A DNA stretch of 64,000 nucleotides, taken from the NCBI GenBank assembly GCA_001910725.1, contig MJGA01000034.1, positions 124,001 to 188,000 of the forward strand, given 5' to 3'. The translations under genes were made by a program, and so were the position numbers. Within the stretch, counting starts at the first letter, position 1, and each line of letters starts with the position of its first letter. Source of the DNA: Phanerodontia chrysosporium. Lineage: Eukaryota; Basidiomycota; Agaricomycetes; Polyporales; Phanerochaetaceae. This document shows positions 36,330 through 47,851 of this stretch, piece after piece. The notes under the pieces are model-generated. The model was not told where the DNA came from, did not search any database, and saw nothing but the letters and a program-made list of their open reading frames with translations.

Positions 36330-38279
36330 CTACTTTTTGACTTGGTACTCCTCCCAGCCGACCTCACTCAACTTCTCGACCTTGCCCATCACTTCTGTCT
36401 CAAGGTTTTTCAGGTAGCGTTCCATGGCTTGGATGAGGTTTGGCTGTGCCACGGCGAGCATACGGACCGCAAGCAGACCAGCATTAGTGCCATTGTTGAT
36501 TGCGACGGTAGCCACGGGGATGCCCCTCTGAAGCATCGGTCAATGAGGGTAGTAGAAGGAGAGCAGCGAGGTACCCACAGGCATCTGGACAATACTGTGC
36601 AACGAATCCACGCCATCGAGAGAGCTCCCTTTGACAGGAACACCAATAACCGGCAACGCCGTCATCGCGGCGACCATACCAGGCAGGTGAGCAGCGCCTC
36701 CAGCGCCGGCAATGATGACTTTCAGGCCTCGAGATGCGGCCGAGCGTGCGTACTCCACCATACGGTCGGGTGTGCGGTGGGCGGAGACGATCGTGAGTTC
36801 ATACGGAATGTTGAACTTGTCCAACATTTGCGCGGCGGGCAGCATGACTGGCAAGTCAGAGTCCGAACCCATGATCACTCCGACAAGCGGATGCGCGTGC
36901 GAGTGGCCCTTCGCAGGTTCGGGCGCAGCGTATCGATCGATCTCATGTTGGTCCTTCGGGCCAGGGAGGTGTTCGAGCAGCACACGCAGACGAGCGCGGA
37001 GCTCGGCGTCCGAATCGGCGACGACAGTGACATGCCCCATCTTGCGACCCTTACGGCACTCGCCCTTGCCGTAAAGATGGACACTCGCGCCGGGGACGGT
37101 TAGGGCAAAGCTGGCGAACGATTTGACCTCTTCCAGATCGTTCGATGCGCCGATGATGTTGAGCATCACCGCTGAAGGAACCTTCATCGCGGTCGAACCA
37201 AGGGGAAGAGAAAGGATGGCACGAAGGTGGTTCTCAAACTGAGATGTCTCGCAGGCTTCAATAGTGTAGTGTCCTGAGTTGTGAGGACGGGGCGCAATCT
37301 CGTTGAGATAGATGCTACCTGTTAATTACTGTCAATGATATTGTAAGGGAGAGCGTTGGAATCGCGCACCGTCCTTGAGAAGAAACATCTCCACTCCGAA
37401 GATGCCCGCACCCTCGAACGACCTCACAGCGTCCTCAGCGACTGCCCGCGCGCGATCTGCGACAGCTGGATCCCTGTGGCGGAGGGGAGCAAACACCAGA
37501 TGACAGATGTTGTCCTTGTGAATAGTCTCGACTGCGGGGTACGAACGGACCTCGCCAGTGGTAGAGCGAACGACCATCACCGCAATCTCTGCCTCAAACG
37601 GGACCCACTTCTCGCAGTAGAGCGGGCGGTTCTTCAGTGCTGCTAACGCTTCGGACGCCTGGGATTGGTGGCGTATGACGAAGTTGCCGCGGCCGTCGTA
37701 GGCGAGTGTACGGCTCTTGACCATGAGGGGTAAACCGAGCTTTTGTACAGCATCTTCCAACGACTCCCTCGTTGACTCCACCTGCAGGAAAGTGGAGACG
37801 GGCAAGCCATGCGAGCGCAAGTGCTTCTTCTGCACGAACTTGTCCTGGATGATCCTGATGGTGGACGGGCTGGGGTGAACGCCAAGCGGGAGGCTGGGTT
37901 CGACCTTCTCAAGCACATCGGCGTTGACGTGTTCGATTTCGATCGTGAGGACATCGACCTTTTGTGCGAGTTCACGTATCTTGGCGGGATCGGAGAATGC
38001 GCCATTGATGTGCGCCTTGTCCGCCGACTTCGGTGCGAACACCTGCTTTGCAGGACTATGTTCACCGACATCGAGGAAGACCAAGTCGATATCGAGTAGA
38101 GCTGCCGGAACAGCAAGCATGCGGCCCAGCTGCCCGCCACCTGACGCGGGGGTGCATTCAGCGGATGTTGGTTAGAGTAGGAAGCATCCCTGTAGTTGAA
38201 TGGATGAGGTCCAATCTACCTCTTAGAAGAGAGAAAGAGACCCACTCTCACCTAGCACGCCAACTGTCTTGTTCGCCAT
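36330..38279 (-). CDS. ADE2: Phosphoribosylaminoimidazole carboxylase (PurK-PurE fusion)
   Basis: Purine biosynthesis enzyme converting AIR to CAIR. A small first exon (38279-38252) encodes [10 protein letters not shown]. The PurK-like ATP-grasp half follows: [90 protein letters not shown] and [16 protein letters not shown] linker ([17 protein letters not shown]) leads to the PurE domain with [25 protein letters not shown] and [16 protein letters not shown]. The end is [20 protein letters not shown].. to 36330. Both signatures are intact and the domain order is that of fungal Ade2. Confidence 0.97.
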
Positions 38280-38415
38280 CGCTCACGACGTCGGGGGAAA
38301 GAAAAGAGTCAGGATGAAGTCACAAGCAAACTTGAAGGATCGCCCGGCAGATGCCGCAGTCAATATTGTTCTCTTGAGCGCCCAGGGCCGCCGCTTTACT
38401 TCGCGTTCGCAAACC

Positions 38416-39076
38416 ATGGCTCCTCCAAACCCCAAAACACAACCCAAGAAACGAACACGAAAGCGTAAACGCCGCGTTGCCTCCTCGTCCTCTTCATCAT
38501 CGGACTCGGATTCGTCTTCCTCCTCGGGGCCCGCAGTGCCCGTCATTACACGCAAAGTACCTGTTAAGCCCAAGGTTCCTGAGCCCACCCAAGACAGCTC
38601 TGATTCGTCGGCATCCTCGTCTTCGTCAGAGGATGAATCAGCTTCAAGCAGATCAGCATCCCCACATCCTGTTACTGGAGGCGGTGAAGCAGCTGTAGCT
38701 TCAGAACCTCGCCGGCGAGAACGTTCACCCTCACCACCGCCCTCGATAAACGCAGTCCCTGCATTCCTCTCACCCGATGACCCTTCACAGAGTGAAGCAG
38801 CTCTTCGAGCTCGTTTCAAGAAGTTTTGGATGTCATCGGTGGCCGATGCTTTCAAGAGTGACTTGGAGGAGATCAGGAAGGTGTGTCACAGAACTTGCAC
38901 CAACTTGCCCCTTATGCTGACCGCAATATCAGGAGCCCTCCATGACAAAATCGAGGCTTGCTATCCTTATTGACTCGCTCGCCTCTGGAGCGGACGTCTT
39001 CACGGCAACCTCGAGGTCCACCGCCTCCGAAGAAGCGCAGATCAACGAGATGGAAGTGGTCCTTGGGAACGAGTAA
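38416..39076 (+). CDS. RSA3: Ribosome assembly protein RSA3
   Basis: Nucleolar factor for early 60S assembly. Exon 1 (38416-38880) encodes a basic start (MAPPNPKTQPKKRTRKRKRR) and a long Ser/Asp/Glu low-complexity stretch. It then gives ALRARFKKFWMSSVADAFKSDLEEIRK. After a 52-nt GT-AG intron, exon 2 (38933-39076) encodes EPSMTKSRLAILIDSLASGADVF and a short acidic tail. The FxxFWMSxVADxFxxDLxEIRKEPxMTxxRLxxLIDSLASGADVF block is the family core, so the call rests on this C-terminal part. The frame is open upstream, but ATG 38416 gives the usual basic N-terminus. It diverges from ADE2 with about 140 bases between starts. Confidence 0.9.
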
Positions 39077-39282
39077 AATGCATGAGGTAGACCGTGCAAG
39101 CCGAACACGAGTCATGTACGTATGAGCATATACTACGAGTTCTCAATCTCATATGTTCGCAGATAATCGACTTCGACGCTGAGCTTCCAGGGAACGCTCC
39201 CGCTCGGGACTCAGCACCCTTGCCACCTACACAAGCCGAGACATTGGCAACATCTTCAGTTAGGCATCCCAGATCCAGACAT

Positions 39283-40652
39283 TCAGAGCCTCGCGGTATG
39301 GCGCCTGTTGTTCAAGATTGCATCGTAGATGAAATGCGCCACTTTCTCGGGAGCTTGCTGGGGTACCTGGAGGTATGCCTCGGTAATGATTCGACCCGGG
39401 GATAAAATAGGTGTATCACTCACTAGATGTCCGGCTCCTTCGATCCATCTTACGGATGCGAATTGGCATGAATCGATGACTCTTTCTTGGACTTTGCGAG
39501 GGCTGCGTGCAGTGCAGGGTCAGTCGAATAGCAACATGCTGGTAAGCCGTACATCCACTCACATAATGTCAGAGTTCGCCCCGAAAGCGACGTGCACTGG
39601 TATTGTGCGGCAGATAGCGGTCAGTTGTTCAAGAGGCTTAGTGCCTCCATCAGCATCACGGTACATCGTCTGAACGCAGTGAGATCTCGCGCGCATGCAG
39701 GCTTGTCAACCCACTCACCGCCTCTTGCTCACGCGTGCAAGCTAATGTCACACCATGGAATGGTGCCAGCTGACGATCAGCATGTGGGTGTGTCCTCAGT
39801 CCATACCTCTGTTTATTAGATTAGGGGCGATTGTGCAGTATGTTTCGCGTCGACTTACAACGTACTGATCCAAGATTCTGTCGTCCCAGTCTTTCGCTGC
39901 CGTACCTCGGAGAGATGCCCTGGCGTCCTCACGAGTATGCCAGACATCTCTTCTGACATGTGCCTGTCGGACGAGGTGGGCACGGAGCTTCAAGAGCTCC
40001 TCGGGCGAACCGGGATAGAGGAAAGGGTCAATGAGAACCAGGGAGGCGAGTCGAACCTTCTCCGATAGAAAGATGCTACAGTCCATGTGCGAATGCGCCG
40101 TTAGCGTGTCTGCAGACGCGACAATTCCTGACACCTACGCCGCGCATCCACCCAGAGAGTGCCCTACGGCAACGATCCGGTCGGACATTGTGATATAGGG
40201 TTCGCCGTTTGTGCGTTTGGCTCTAAGGAAGCGGTGGACGGCCTCCGCATATCGCGCACAGGAGACTGAACTCATCAGCACTTACCGCCAAATGTTCACT
40301 TGCCAAGCGACAATACATGCTTACAGTATTCGTCGTGTGGCTTAGTTTGAACAATGTCCGTGTTCAGTACCGCAGACTCGCCGTGGTTTGGGCAGTCAAT
40401 GGCCCATGCTTCGCGTATGTCTAGCCCGTCCTGGACTGCTACTGAGAAGAGCATGTCCAAGATGGGTTCGTAGATTTCCTTGTGGAAGCTGGTGGAGTGT
40501 AGCAAGAGAAGGGTCATGGGCCTGAGCACATGCTGCTTGTTGCTCCGGTGGTCGATGATGGCAGACACCCAGGAGGTATAGCAGTTCGCCACGATATGAA
40601 ATGGGTATGCTTCTTCCGCGGGTATGCTTACAGGATGAATGCGCAATGACAT
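39283..40652 (-). CDS. Alpha/beta hydrolase fold protein
   Basis: Serine-hydrolase-fold protein in many small exons. It begins MSLRIHPVSIPAEEAYPFHIVANCY, then PMTLLLLHSTSFHKEIYEPIL as the oxyanion strand region, and EAWAIDCPNHGES. RIVAVGHSLGG is the nucleophile elbow with Ser, and LVLIDPFLYP follows. Later exons contain GVTLACTREQEA, TMYRDADG, TIPVHVAFGANSDIM (probable acid region) and EGAGHLVPQQAPEKVAHFIYDAIL with the catalytic His, stopping at 39283. All three catalytic elements are visible. Fungal relatives are annotated only as hydrolases of unknown substrate. The frame is open up to 40748, but the ATG at 40652 fits the family start. Confidence 0.86.
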
Positions 40653-41788
40653 GGACCGCCTTTCGTGAAGCTGTAGAGGAGTTCTGAATAAGACAGACAC
40701 AAGTGATCCCGGAGACCGAAATCGTAAAACAGGCCGAGCGTCAATCAATTGGGGGCTAGTCTCTGGGGTCCTCCAATGGTTTCATTGAAGCAACTGATGC
40801 AGCCATTCTACATCAGGGCTGGTCAATTCTTAGATTTTGCCTCGGGAATGGTCCTCGCATGGATACAACCCGTGACAATTGGGGGCAATGCCTGAGGTTG
40901 GATTTGGGCGATCTCACGGTCTGGGTGCAGACAAAATTTCTGCACCGGCCTCAAATTGGTATGGATTTTCTGCAGGCCTCTGGCCGCCAGGCCAGATTCA
41001 ACTGATACGGACAGGCCTAGTCATTTTTACTCATCCTTCACATGAGTGTATACACTTGTTAGAGTAGTAAGCATGATATCTAGTCATAAATTACATTCTT
41101 GACCCTACTCTCTCGTGTCACCGCTGCCACCACCTTCTCTCCTCAGGAATTTATTTGACACTGAACATATCTGGAAGGTTTGTCACAGACCCCACAGTGG
41201 TCAGCAGGATATCTGAATATTGATTGATTGAGAGCTTGGTGTTGTAGTTTCACACAGGAGTGAAGGGGGAAATGACTGACGATTTTTCTAGCTATTTTCG
41301 ACAAGTACTTATACTGTAACTAATAGTACCTGAGCATTACTATAGAGAGTAAACTGGAAGTCTGCATCAAATAAGAAAAAGATGAATAACTAGAATAAGA
41401 AGTGATTATTAAGGTGATAACAAGAAATAAGTGGATCAGAATGAAATGTGCTACACAATATCATGCTTTATACCTTGGGCAAAGAATATTACCAAAGGTA
41501 ACTGAGTGAGATGGACCAAACTGTTGGTCAACTACTGCCTCGGGTGTTCATGTGGAGGGAAAGGTATTGCTAAAATAGTAGGTATACAGAGAATAGAATA
41601 GTGTGTAGAGGTAGGGAAGGTAGTCTCCTAGGAGGAGTAAGGTAATAAGACTTAAGTACAAGTAGTACTTGTAAGTAAGACCTTAGTAATCAAAGAGTAA
41701 GTAAAGTAAGCCTTGCTTGCTTACATTACTTATAATTGCAAACCAAATAACAATCAAGTAAATATAGCCTGCTTGCTATTACTTATAT
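40653..41788. other. AT-rich transition between genes and the repeat region
   Basis: Base composition drops sharply to AT-rich, with many short A/T/G-rich tracts and repeated GTAAGTA-like words near 41580-41720. I see no gene and no identifiable transposon protein. Confidence 0.55.
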
Positions 41789-42466
41789 TGTGGAGCAAGG
41801 GCTCAACGCTGCACGAGGGAGGGCAAGTGGGGAGGACGACCGACGAGGCGTGGCAGAGCGAGTCACGCAGCGACGTACAACTTGTTCAGCTGTCCGTATT
41901 GACCAAGGTATATTTAGCAATAGTATCTACTATACAAACAATGGGCTTACCTGTCTGTATTGACCAAGAGGTCGAGATGACGGATAGGAGCGAGGAGTGC
42001 TACTCTTATATACTGCAGAAGTTCAGAGCAGGCTGTACGGTTTACATAAGCTGATGGACAGTGCTCGGTGTAGCTGGCGAGGCTGCGACGCGGACTGCGT
42101 GGCGAGGCTGTGCCGGGGCTGTGTCATGAGGCTGCGTCAGCTGGCTGTGTTCCGAGGCTGTGTCATCAGGCTGATCAGCTCGGCGTGTCTCAGCGAAGGG
42201 AGTCATCAGGGATGACAGTGCCGCTTCGGCGATCTGGGAAACCGGTTGCAGGGCAGACCGGTGATCCGGGCAGTGTCTGAGCGCGCAGCGGGATGCGCTG
42301 GCGTCTAGGGGTGATGCGCCATCAGAGTGCTGGCGCGGAATGGCCAGGCGCTGAGCATGGGCAGCTAGGACTCCAGACGGCGCGAGGGCTGCTCGCCCGT
42401 TGGATTAATCGAGGAAAATGGCCAAAAATCGGCGAAAAATAGGGCAACACCGTTACATCTGTGACA
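41789..42466. repeat. LTR family III, left copy
   Basis: A 678-bp sequence repeated in the same direction at 63231-63900. It begins TGTGGAGC and ends GTGACA, giving TG...CA termini. The copies share long blocks such as AGCGAGTCACGCAG, CAGCTGTCCGTATTGA, GGATGACAGTGCCGCTTCGG and the final AATGGCCAAAAATCGGCG. Neither copy has polymerase genes of its own next to it, so they are solo LTRs or the ends of a larger decayed element. Reading TGTCAC...GACA on the other strand is equally possible. Confidence 0.75.
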
Positions 42467-43558
42467 ACTTACACATAAACCGTAGACTGTGGATGAATAA
42501 GTAATCCTTCAAAATTAAAACAGCTCAACTACCAGGCGCCTTGCTGGACTAAAGAGCTGACATAAATTATAATACCGTAGATGTAACTAGAGTAAGCAAT
42601 AGACTACCACCACAATGCCTAAGTGCACTGGTGGACTAACTAATCTTACTGTAGACAGAGGACCGTAGTCTAAGGACTGTGTAAGCGATAGACTACCACA
42701 ATGCCTGATTGCACTGGTGGACTAACTACTCTTACTAGAACTGAATCACACTTAAACTATAACACACAGCCCACACCAAGAGATGGTGGTGGTTGAGGTG
42801 AGAAAATAACTGACTACTTCCAACTAGTAATCTATCGAGAGAGAAGAAGAGAGAGGCCTTTTATACTCCTACAGAGTATGGCCTTATTTGACCATGTTTG
42901 GTCAATTTGTACAATGCTAGAATGTTTTACAAGGTGCTACACTATTCTACTTCCTTCCTGCAACTCCTTTCCACTTCATTTTTTGCTTGGCACCTTCTTT
43001 CTGTATCTTTTCAGTGGATTCCATTCCTTTCCATACTTTCCTCTGACCTTCTGCACATTTCTTCCCTTGTTCCAGAGCTGCTTGGCGCTTTTCAAGGCCT
43101 AATTGGGTAGTTACTTTCCCACACCGCCCAAATATAGCCTGTCTTTCCCACAGTGTACATGGCTGCATCTTCTCACGCTTCACCTTTTGGGTTCCTGTCT
43201 TCTCATGCCCTTGCTCTGAACTCCCACGCTTTACTGTACATGCTCACGCCTTGATACCTTTTTCCATACTAAGCTCTGCTTCATGATACCTATCCTACTA
43301 TATCTGAATGATTCTCATTTCATCTATATCTTGTGGCAAACAGGTTTGGTGCATGATACCATACAAGCTGATTGCTTGTAATTGCACAAACTACAGCTGC
43401 AAAGGCAAGCTCATTCTGTGAGATGTGCATAATCAGTGTCTACTGGCCAATCAGAGGGCCCAAACTGCACTGCAACATATTCAGCATGCTCAACCTAGTG
43501 TGACTAGTGTTTCCTAGCTACCTTAACTGTCATGCAGATCACTGAAAACAATACATCT
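42467..43558. other. Repeat-derived sequence with an internal tandem duplication
   Basis: Two diverged copies of a unit of about 88 bp start near 42592 and 42681 (GTAAGCRATAGACTACCA..GCACTGGTGGACTAACTA). The rest is AT-rich with no recognisable protein. Confidence 0.5.
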
Positions 43559-43920
43559 TGGAACCCAGCTGCGGCGTGCAGTCGAGAACACTAAATTCAG
43601 ATGCGAAAGAATGGGAACAAAATGTATTTCTTCATTCCGTGAGGGTAGAAGTCAGGAACCTAATACTACATGAGAGAGATGCATATACACACCTTTGTTC
43701 TGTGAAGGTAGAAGTAAGGAACGAAGGTAGGGAGCACGCGGCCTCTGAGCAGTGCACATGCGAAGCACTGGGGATATCCGAACCAGATGTTCAAAAGAGG
43801 AAGAGCACTCACTTGGTGGCAAACTCATACGAAATAGGCAGGTGAGAATAAAGAGAAGAATAGGAAGGAAAAAGGAGAAAATATCCAAAGAAAATGTTCG
43901 TGCGTAACCTCGGGGTTACA
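43559..43920 (-). repeat. 3' LTR of G1
   Basis: A 362-bp copy that is recognisably the same as 59147-59571 but lacks one internal repeat unit of about 60 bp. Termini are TG...CA on the minus strand. Confidence 0.85.
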
Positions 43921-43949
43921 CTCCTCCCCACTGTGAAGAATTTACGCTG

Positions 43950-45290
43950 GAGGGGAGTTTTCGGTGAGGTACACATTGAGTGCTTCGAGGTCTTCGACCT
44001 TGGATCCAGCCAGCCATTGGTCGTGTTGTGGGCCCTAGCCTTTCCATCGTATGAGGTATTGCCAGCTGCATGGTTGACTACGAATTTGTTCTCGTCTGGA
44101 GTGACGACAGACTCAAGCTTGGGATGAGAACGCAAAGGAAACATGGTGTTGTCATTGGGGATGAATGGATAAAGTAGAGAGGAGTGAAAGGTAGAGAAGA
44201 TGTTTAAATGGTCTGGCAAGTCGAGAGTGTAAACGGAGGTATTTGGCCAGATTTGCAAAACCTTGTATGGACCGTTGAACCAGCACATGAATTTGGTGAC
44301 GCAGTTATCGCTCCGTTGCATGTAATCTTGGTGGCGGTGAAAGGTGGACAAAAGAGCAAAGTTGCCAATCTTGTAGACGTGCTCAGACCTGTGATGTTTG
44401 TCCACTTGTTCAGATTGGTGTTGTTTCACCAGGTGGAGGTTGTCCTGCGCCTCCATGATATCGGTCTCGATGCAATGAAGCAAAGCGTCCACGTCGGAAT
44501 CCTTGCCTTGGGACAGGGGGCTGCAACGTGGGTTAAAGGCAGAATGATATGAGGGGAGCAACCTAGACGGAGCTGAAAAGGAGTGAAACCGGTGGAGGCG
44601 TTAACTGTGTTCATGTAGTTAAATTGCACCAAGGGCAAGGTGCGAGCCCACTCACGCTGGTTCTGCTGGACGTAGAATTGCAGGGCTTGGATGACGGTCT
44701 TGTTGGTGCGTTCAGATGAGCCGTCGGTCTGAGGGTGGTAAGAGGTTGACATCTTGATTTTAACGCCAGTGAGCTGATGGAGTGCACATCAGAATTGAGA
44801 GATAAACAGTTTGTCTCGGTCAGAGACAATGTCGAGGGCAATTCGTTTCACAGTACCAGTGTTCAAAAAAGAGGGCAGCAAAATCCTCAGCAGAAATGTT
44901 CTGTCAGTAAGTGATAGCACGGAAATCAGAGCCGAGATGGTCAGTCATCATCGCGATGCAGTCATAGCCGTTGTTGTCAGGTAGCGGGCCTATGAAGTCG
45001 ATGGCAACTGAGTTGCATTGGCCATCGGGAACCGGAAGAGGGTGCAACAGCTCGGGAGGCTTGCACATGGGGCCCTTATGACATTAACAGTCTTCGCAGG
45101 AGGGTACGTACATGCCCTCAAGCTCAGTGTGCATTCGCCACCAGTAATAAGACAGTTGTAGGGTGGCATAGAAATTCTCACCACCAAAGTGGCTTAAGGT
45201 ATCGTGTGTGAGCCAAAAGAGAGCTTTGTGCAGGTTAGCGACTCGGGAACACATAGACGGTGACCAATATAGAGCAGTCCACTGCACACC
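43950..45290 (-). pseudogene. G1 integrase, degenerate
   Basis: From the 5' side: the zinc-binding region (HKALFWLTHDTLSHFGGENFY ... YVPSCEDCKCHKG), a core start VAIDFIGPLPDNNGYDCI with the first catalytic Asp, then a damaged middle. YHPQTDGSSERTNKTVIQALQ follows and holds the last catalytic Glu. The C-terminal part has DNCVTKFMCWFNGPYKVLQIWPNTSVYTLDLP. Several stops and frameshifts break the frame, for example around 44760-44900. No convincing chromodomain follows, although a short charged tail does. Confidence 0.8.
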
Positions 45291-45527
45291 ACAATGCCTT
45301 ATTTGTCCCGGTCATTGAGAAGACCCTTGCGCAACGCTGCTAGGGCTGTTAAATCCTTGCCGTTCTTGCCTGCTGCATCCTTCACCACCACATCTCACAA
45401 TATTCCAGCTAGCTTCTTCATTCATTTATCCTCCTCATAGCCTTTGCTGATCCTGGCAAGCCAGGCGGGGTCCGTGGTGATGCGCAGCATCAGGAAAAAT
45501 CTCCCAACCTAAATAGGTCTAAATTAG

Positions 45528-46053
45528 TGTCACAGTTTTCTAATTCCCTATGGTTTTATTCTTGTTAGCACTTAGTAGGCGCTAGGAGTTAGGGGTTAGG
45601 AATTAGAGTTAGGACAGGCACGCATCAGAATGCAGTCCCGTGTTGATCACGTGCTGCAAATGGACTTAGAGTTATGTGAGGATCTTATCTTTATCTTATC
45701 TATGATGTAGACGCTCCAGTACATGGGTATAGTAGATAGCCGGACCCAGGGTCCGGGTAGTGTATTCTAGAATAGCATAGAAGGTTCCGCACACATCTGG
45801 TACTCGGTTTTAGACTTCGCCGAGCCTGAAGTGTCTTGGCAAGAATCGCACCATCATCACGCCATCGCGCATGTGATGGGCAATATCAAGAGTCTCGGGT
45901 AGTACCAGGGGTCCTCCCCTTCATATATATATACCGGACTCTGCTGGGCTTAAGTCCCCAGCATCATCTACCTCGTCTACCACCACTTCACTCTCGCAGT
46001 CAAGTCCAACCCCACCAAAGCTACTAAGGTAAGTAGCGGGGTTTACTTTGACA
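45528..46053 (+). repeat. 5' LTR of G2
   Basis: 526 bp, closely matching 53593-54117 with scattered substitutions. A TATA element (45924-45933) precedes the probable transcription start near 45957-45961. Confidence 0.93.
45924..45970 (+). promoter_or_regulatory. G2 LTR promoter and probable transcript start
   Basis: The alternating TATATATATA at 45924-45933 lies about 30 bases before AGCATCATCTA (45960-45970), the word complementary to the primer site just outside the LTR. The spacing fits a TATA-directed start at or next to this word. The 3' LTR keeps the same arrangement, with AGCATCATCTA at 54024-54034. Confidence 0.65.
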
Positions 46054-46055
46054 TT

Positions 46056-46066
46056 TAGATGATGCT
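46056..46066 (+). other. Putative self-priming primer-binding site of G2
   Basis: TAGATGATGCT begins two bases after the 5' LTR and is the exact reverse complement of 45960-45970 inside the LTR. In Tf1/sushi elements the 5' end of the mRNA folds back on such a site and primes minus-strand synthesis without a tRNA. No tRNA-like TGG.. primer site is seen here. Confidence 0.7.
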
Positions 46067-46932
46067 ATACCTCTTCGTGTCGACATCAGCCTTAAGAGCT
46101 TGATTGTTGTGCGCAGCGTGCTCGATATCGTTGTCGGTGATGTCGGCATCTTTACTACTTATAATCTTGCATTCGCAGGTTCGTCTCTTCGATGCACGGC
46201 TATCACCTGTAATAGGGTTAGTTATTCATTTGTGGGGTTGGCGACTGAGGTCCACCTATAAAAGGGGGTTGTACGTTGTTAGCTGTGGGGTTGCATGGGC
46301 ATTGCTCGATGAATTATCGTGAGTGATGTTTGTGTAGGTGGATTCGTAGCGCACATCGACCTGTAATAGGTGATGTTGTGCTCGGCCTGTCTGAAAACCT
46401 AAATGACTTGGGATTTGGGGGATATGTTGGGTCACCTGACAAGAAGCTTAACGTGTTGAGACCCACCGTTGGACGCGTGGTGCCAGGAGTGCAACCACGT
46501 GGGCAGGCTGTGCAATACAGCATGGGAATCTTCTTGCCGATCCACAGGCGTAAGTGGCCACGTGACGCGTGGGGTGTTGAGTCCATTGTACGGAACTAAG
46601 ACCTGTCCTCCACCATGCGCAGGTGCTCACATCCCCGGTACTGGATGACAAGCAGTAAGACACTAGCATTCAGGAAGTCCATGGAGATCATAGCCGTAAG
46701 GCACAACAAACCATTTGCAGCGAATGTGGAAACCTAACTGAGATCTGAAACTCCCCCATCACGCATGTGCAGAGAGATGATGGCATGCCGTACTGACTCT
46801 ACCCATGAATGCGCACGCATCAAGATTTGAATCATAGCAAGAGAGGGCTGGTAACCCTCATTTTCTGAGCACTTTTCCTCCCATAAGTCGTACTTGTAAA
46901 AGGACGCTGGTTGATTATGTTATCACACAGAA
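46067..46932 (+). other. G2 untranslated leader
   Basis: About 870 bases between the primer site and the first ORF. Short frames are present, none recognisable. It may hold packaging or translation signals. Confidence 0.5.
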
Positions 46933-47664
46933 ATGAAGTTCTACAACAAAACCATCATTACCCGCAACGCCGCTGCCCCCTACCCCTCCCTTGCTGAACG
47001 CATCTCACTTCGCAAGGAGACCCATGAAGAGTTCTATGAGGAGGTCAAGGAGAAGCTGGCCGAGATCGAGTGCCCCAAACAACGTGAGAAGTATTTCCTC
47101 CAGCGCGAGTGTAACCGTCGCACCGTCACCCACTCCGTCTCAAAGGCCGAGCAGGATCGCATCAATGAGAAGTTCGAGGAACACCTTTGGATGGTCGAAC
47201 AGGCCTCCAGGCTCATCATGGAGATGAAGGTGCACAAGCGTCTCAAGGACTGGATTTCGAATCCGACTCCCTCACTCCTGAGTTGCCTGGGGCCCCCTCA
47301 GCATTTGTCTCAAGAAGAGGTCGAGGAGACATACGGAAATGACGGCGACACGCAAGGCAAGGTCCCGAAAGAAGCAGGTTGTATGCAGAAGTTGCACATC
47401 ATCGATCGAACTAAAGAGTTGATGAACTTGTTCAACGCGGTAAACCTTCGTTTGGTACCACTCAGCGACCACCTTGTCAACATCGACAAGGTCGACAAAG
47501 AGCTAAGCGACGAGGTCTCGAAGCTGCTCATCAACTTCGAAGACTTATATGACCACTTCGACGAGAACAAGGGGAGAAAGAAGTTGAAGGGAAAGCACTA
47601 CAGGTGGATTACGAGGGATCTAAAGAAAATAAAATATGTATTCTTCGAAAATTTTGGTACTTGA
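46933..47664 (+). CDS. Extra ORF upstream of gag in G2, unknown function
   Basis: An uninterrupted ORF of 243 codons beginning MKFYNKTIITRNAAAPYPSL. It is strongly charged and predicted mostly helical (HEEFYEEVKEKLAEIECPKQ, DRINEKFEEHLWMVEQASRL), with probable coiled-coil stretches and a basic end (NKGRKKLKGKHYRW). There is no membrane segment, signal peptide or zinc motif. It lies inside the element, between the primer site and gag, on the same strand. It has no stop codons, although gag and pol behind it are broken in many places. I recognise no family. It could be a captured host gene, an accessory or envelope-position gene moved upstream, or a divergent extra gag-like protein. Confidence 0.65.
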   Translation: MKFYNKTIITRNAAAPYPSLAERISLRKETHEEFYEEVKEKLAEIECPKQREKYFLQRECNRRTVTHSVSKAEQDRINEKFEEHLWMVEQASRLIMEMKVHKRLKDWISNPTPSLLSCLGPPQHLSQEEVEETYGNDGDTQGKVPKEAGCMQKLHIIDRTKELMNLFNAVNLRLVPLSDHLVNIDKVDKELSDEVSKLLINFEDLYDHFDENKGRKKLKGKHYRWITRDLKKIKYVFFENFGT

Positions 47665-47851
47665 TATATAGAGATCACAAGGGAGCTCGTCGCTCTCAAT
47701 ATTTCATTTGACTATTAAATCCACCTGTAACCCGATGCAATAAAAACTTCACCTGACATTGAACTTCTGTGTGATACATAAGAGTTTTCCTTACTTCCCA
47801 ACTGTAAAAGTGGAAAAAATTTGTACTAACATACCTTTTAACTAAGAAACA

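Noticed and set aside
39094..39405. A 103-codon plus-strand frame after RSA3
   Set aside because: Overlaps the last exon of the minus-strand hydrolase, whose GAGHLVPQQ..KVAHFIYDAIL end is convincing.
40653..43558. Possible tRNA or rRNA genes or a CRISPR-like array in the AT-rich part
   Set aside because: No cloverleaf, rRNA-like segment or regularly spaced identical repeats could be seen. The duplicated 88-bp units are only two and diverged.
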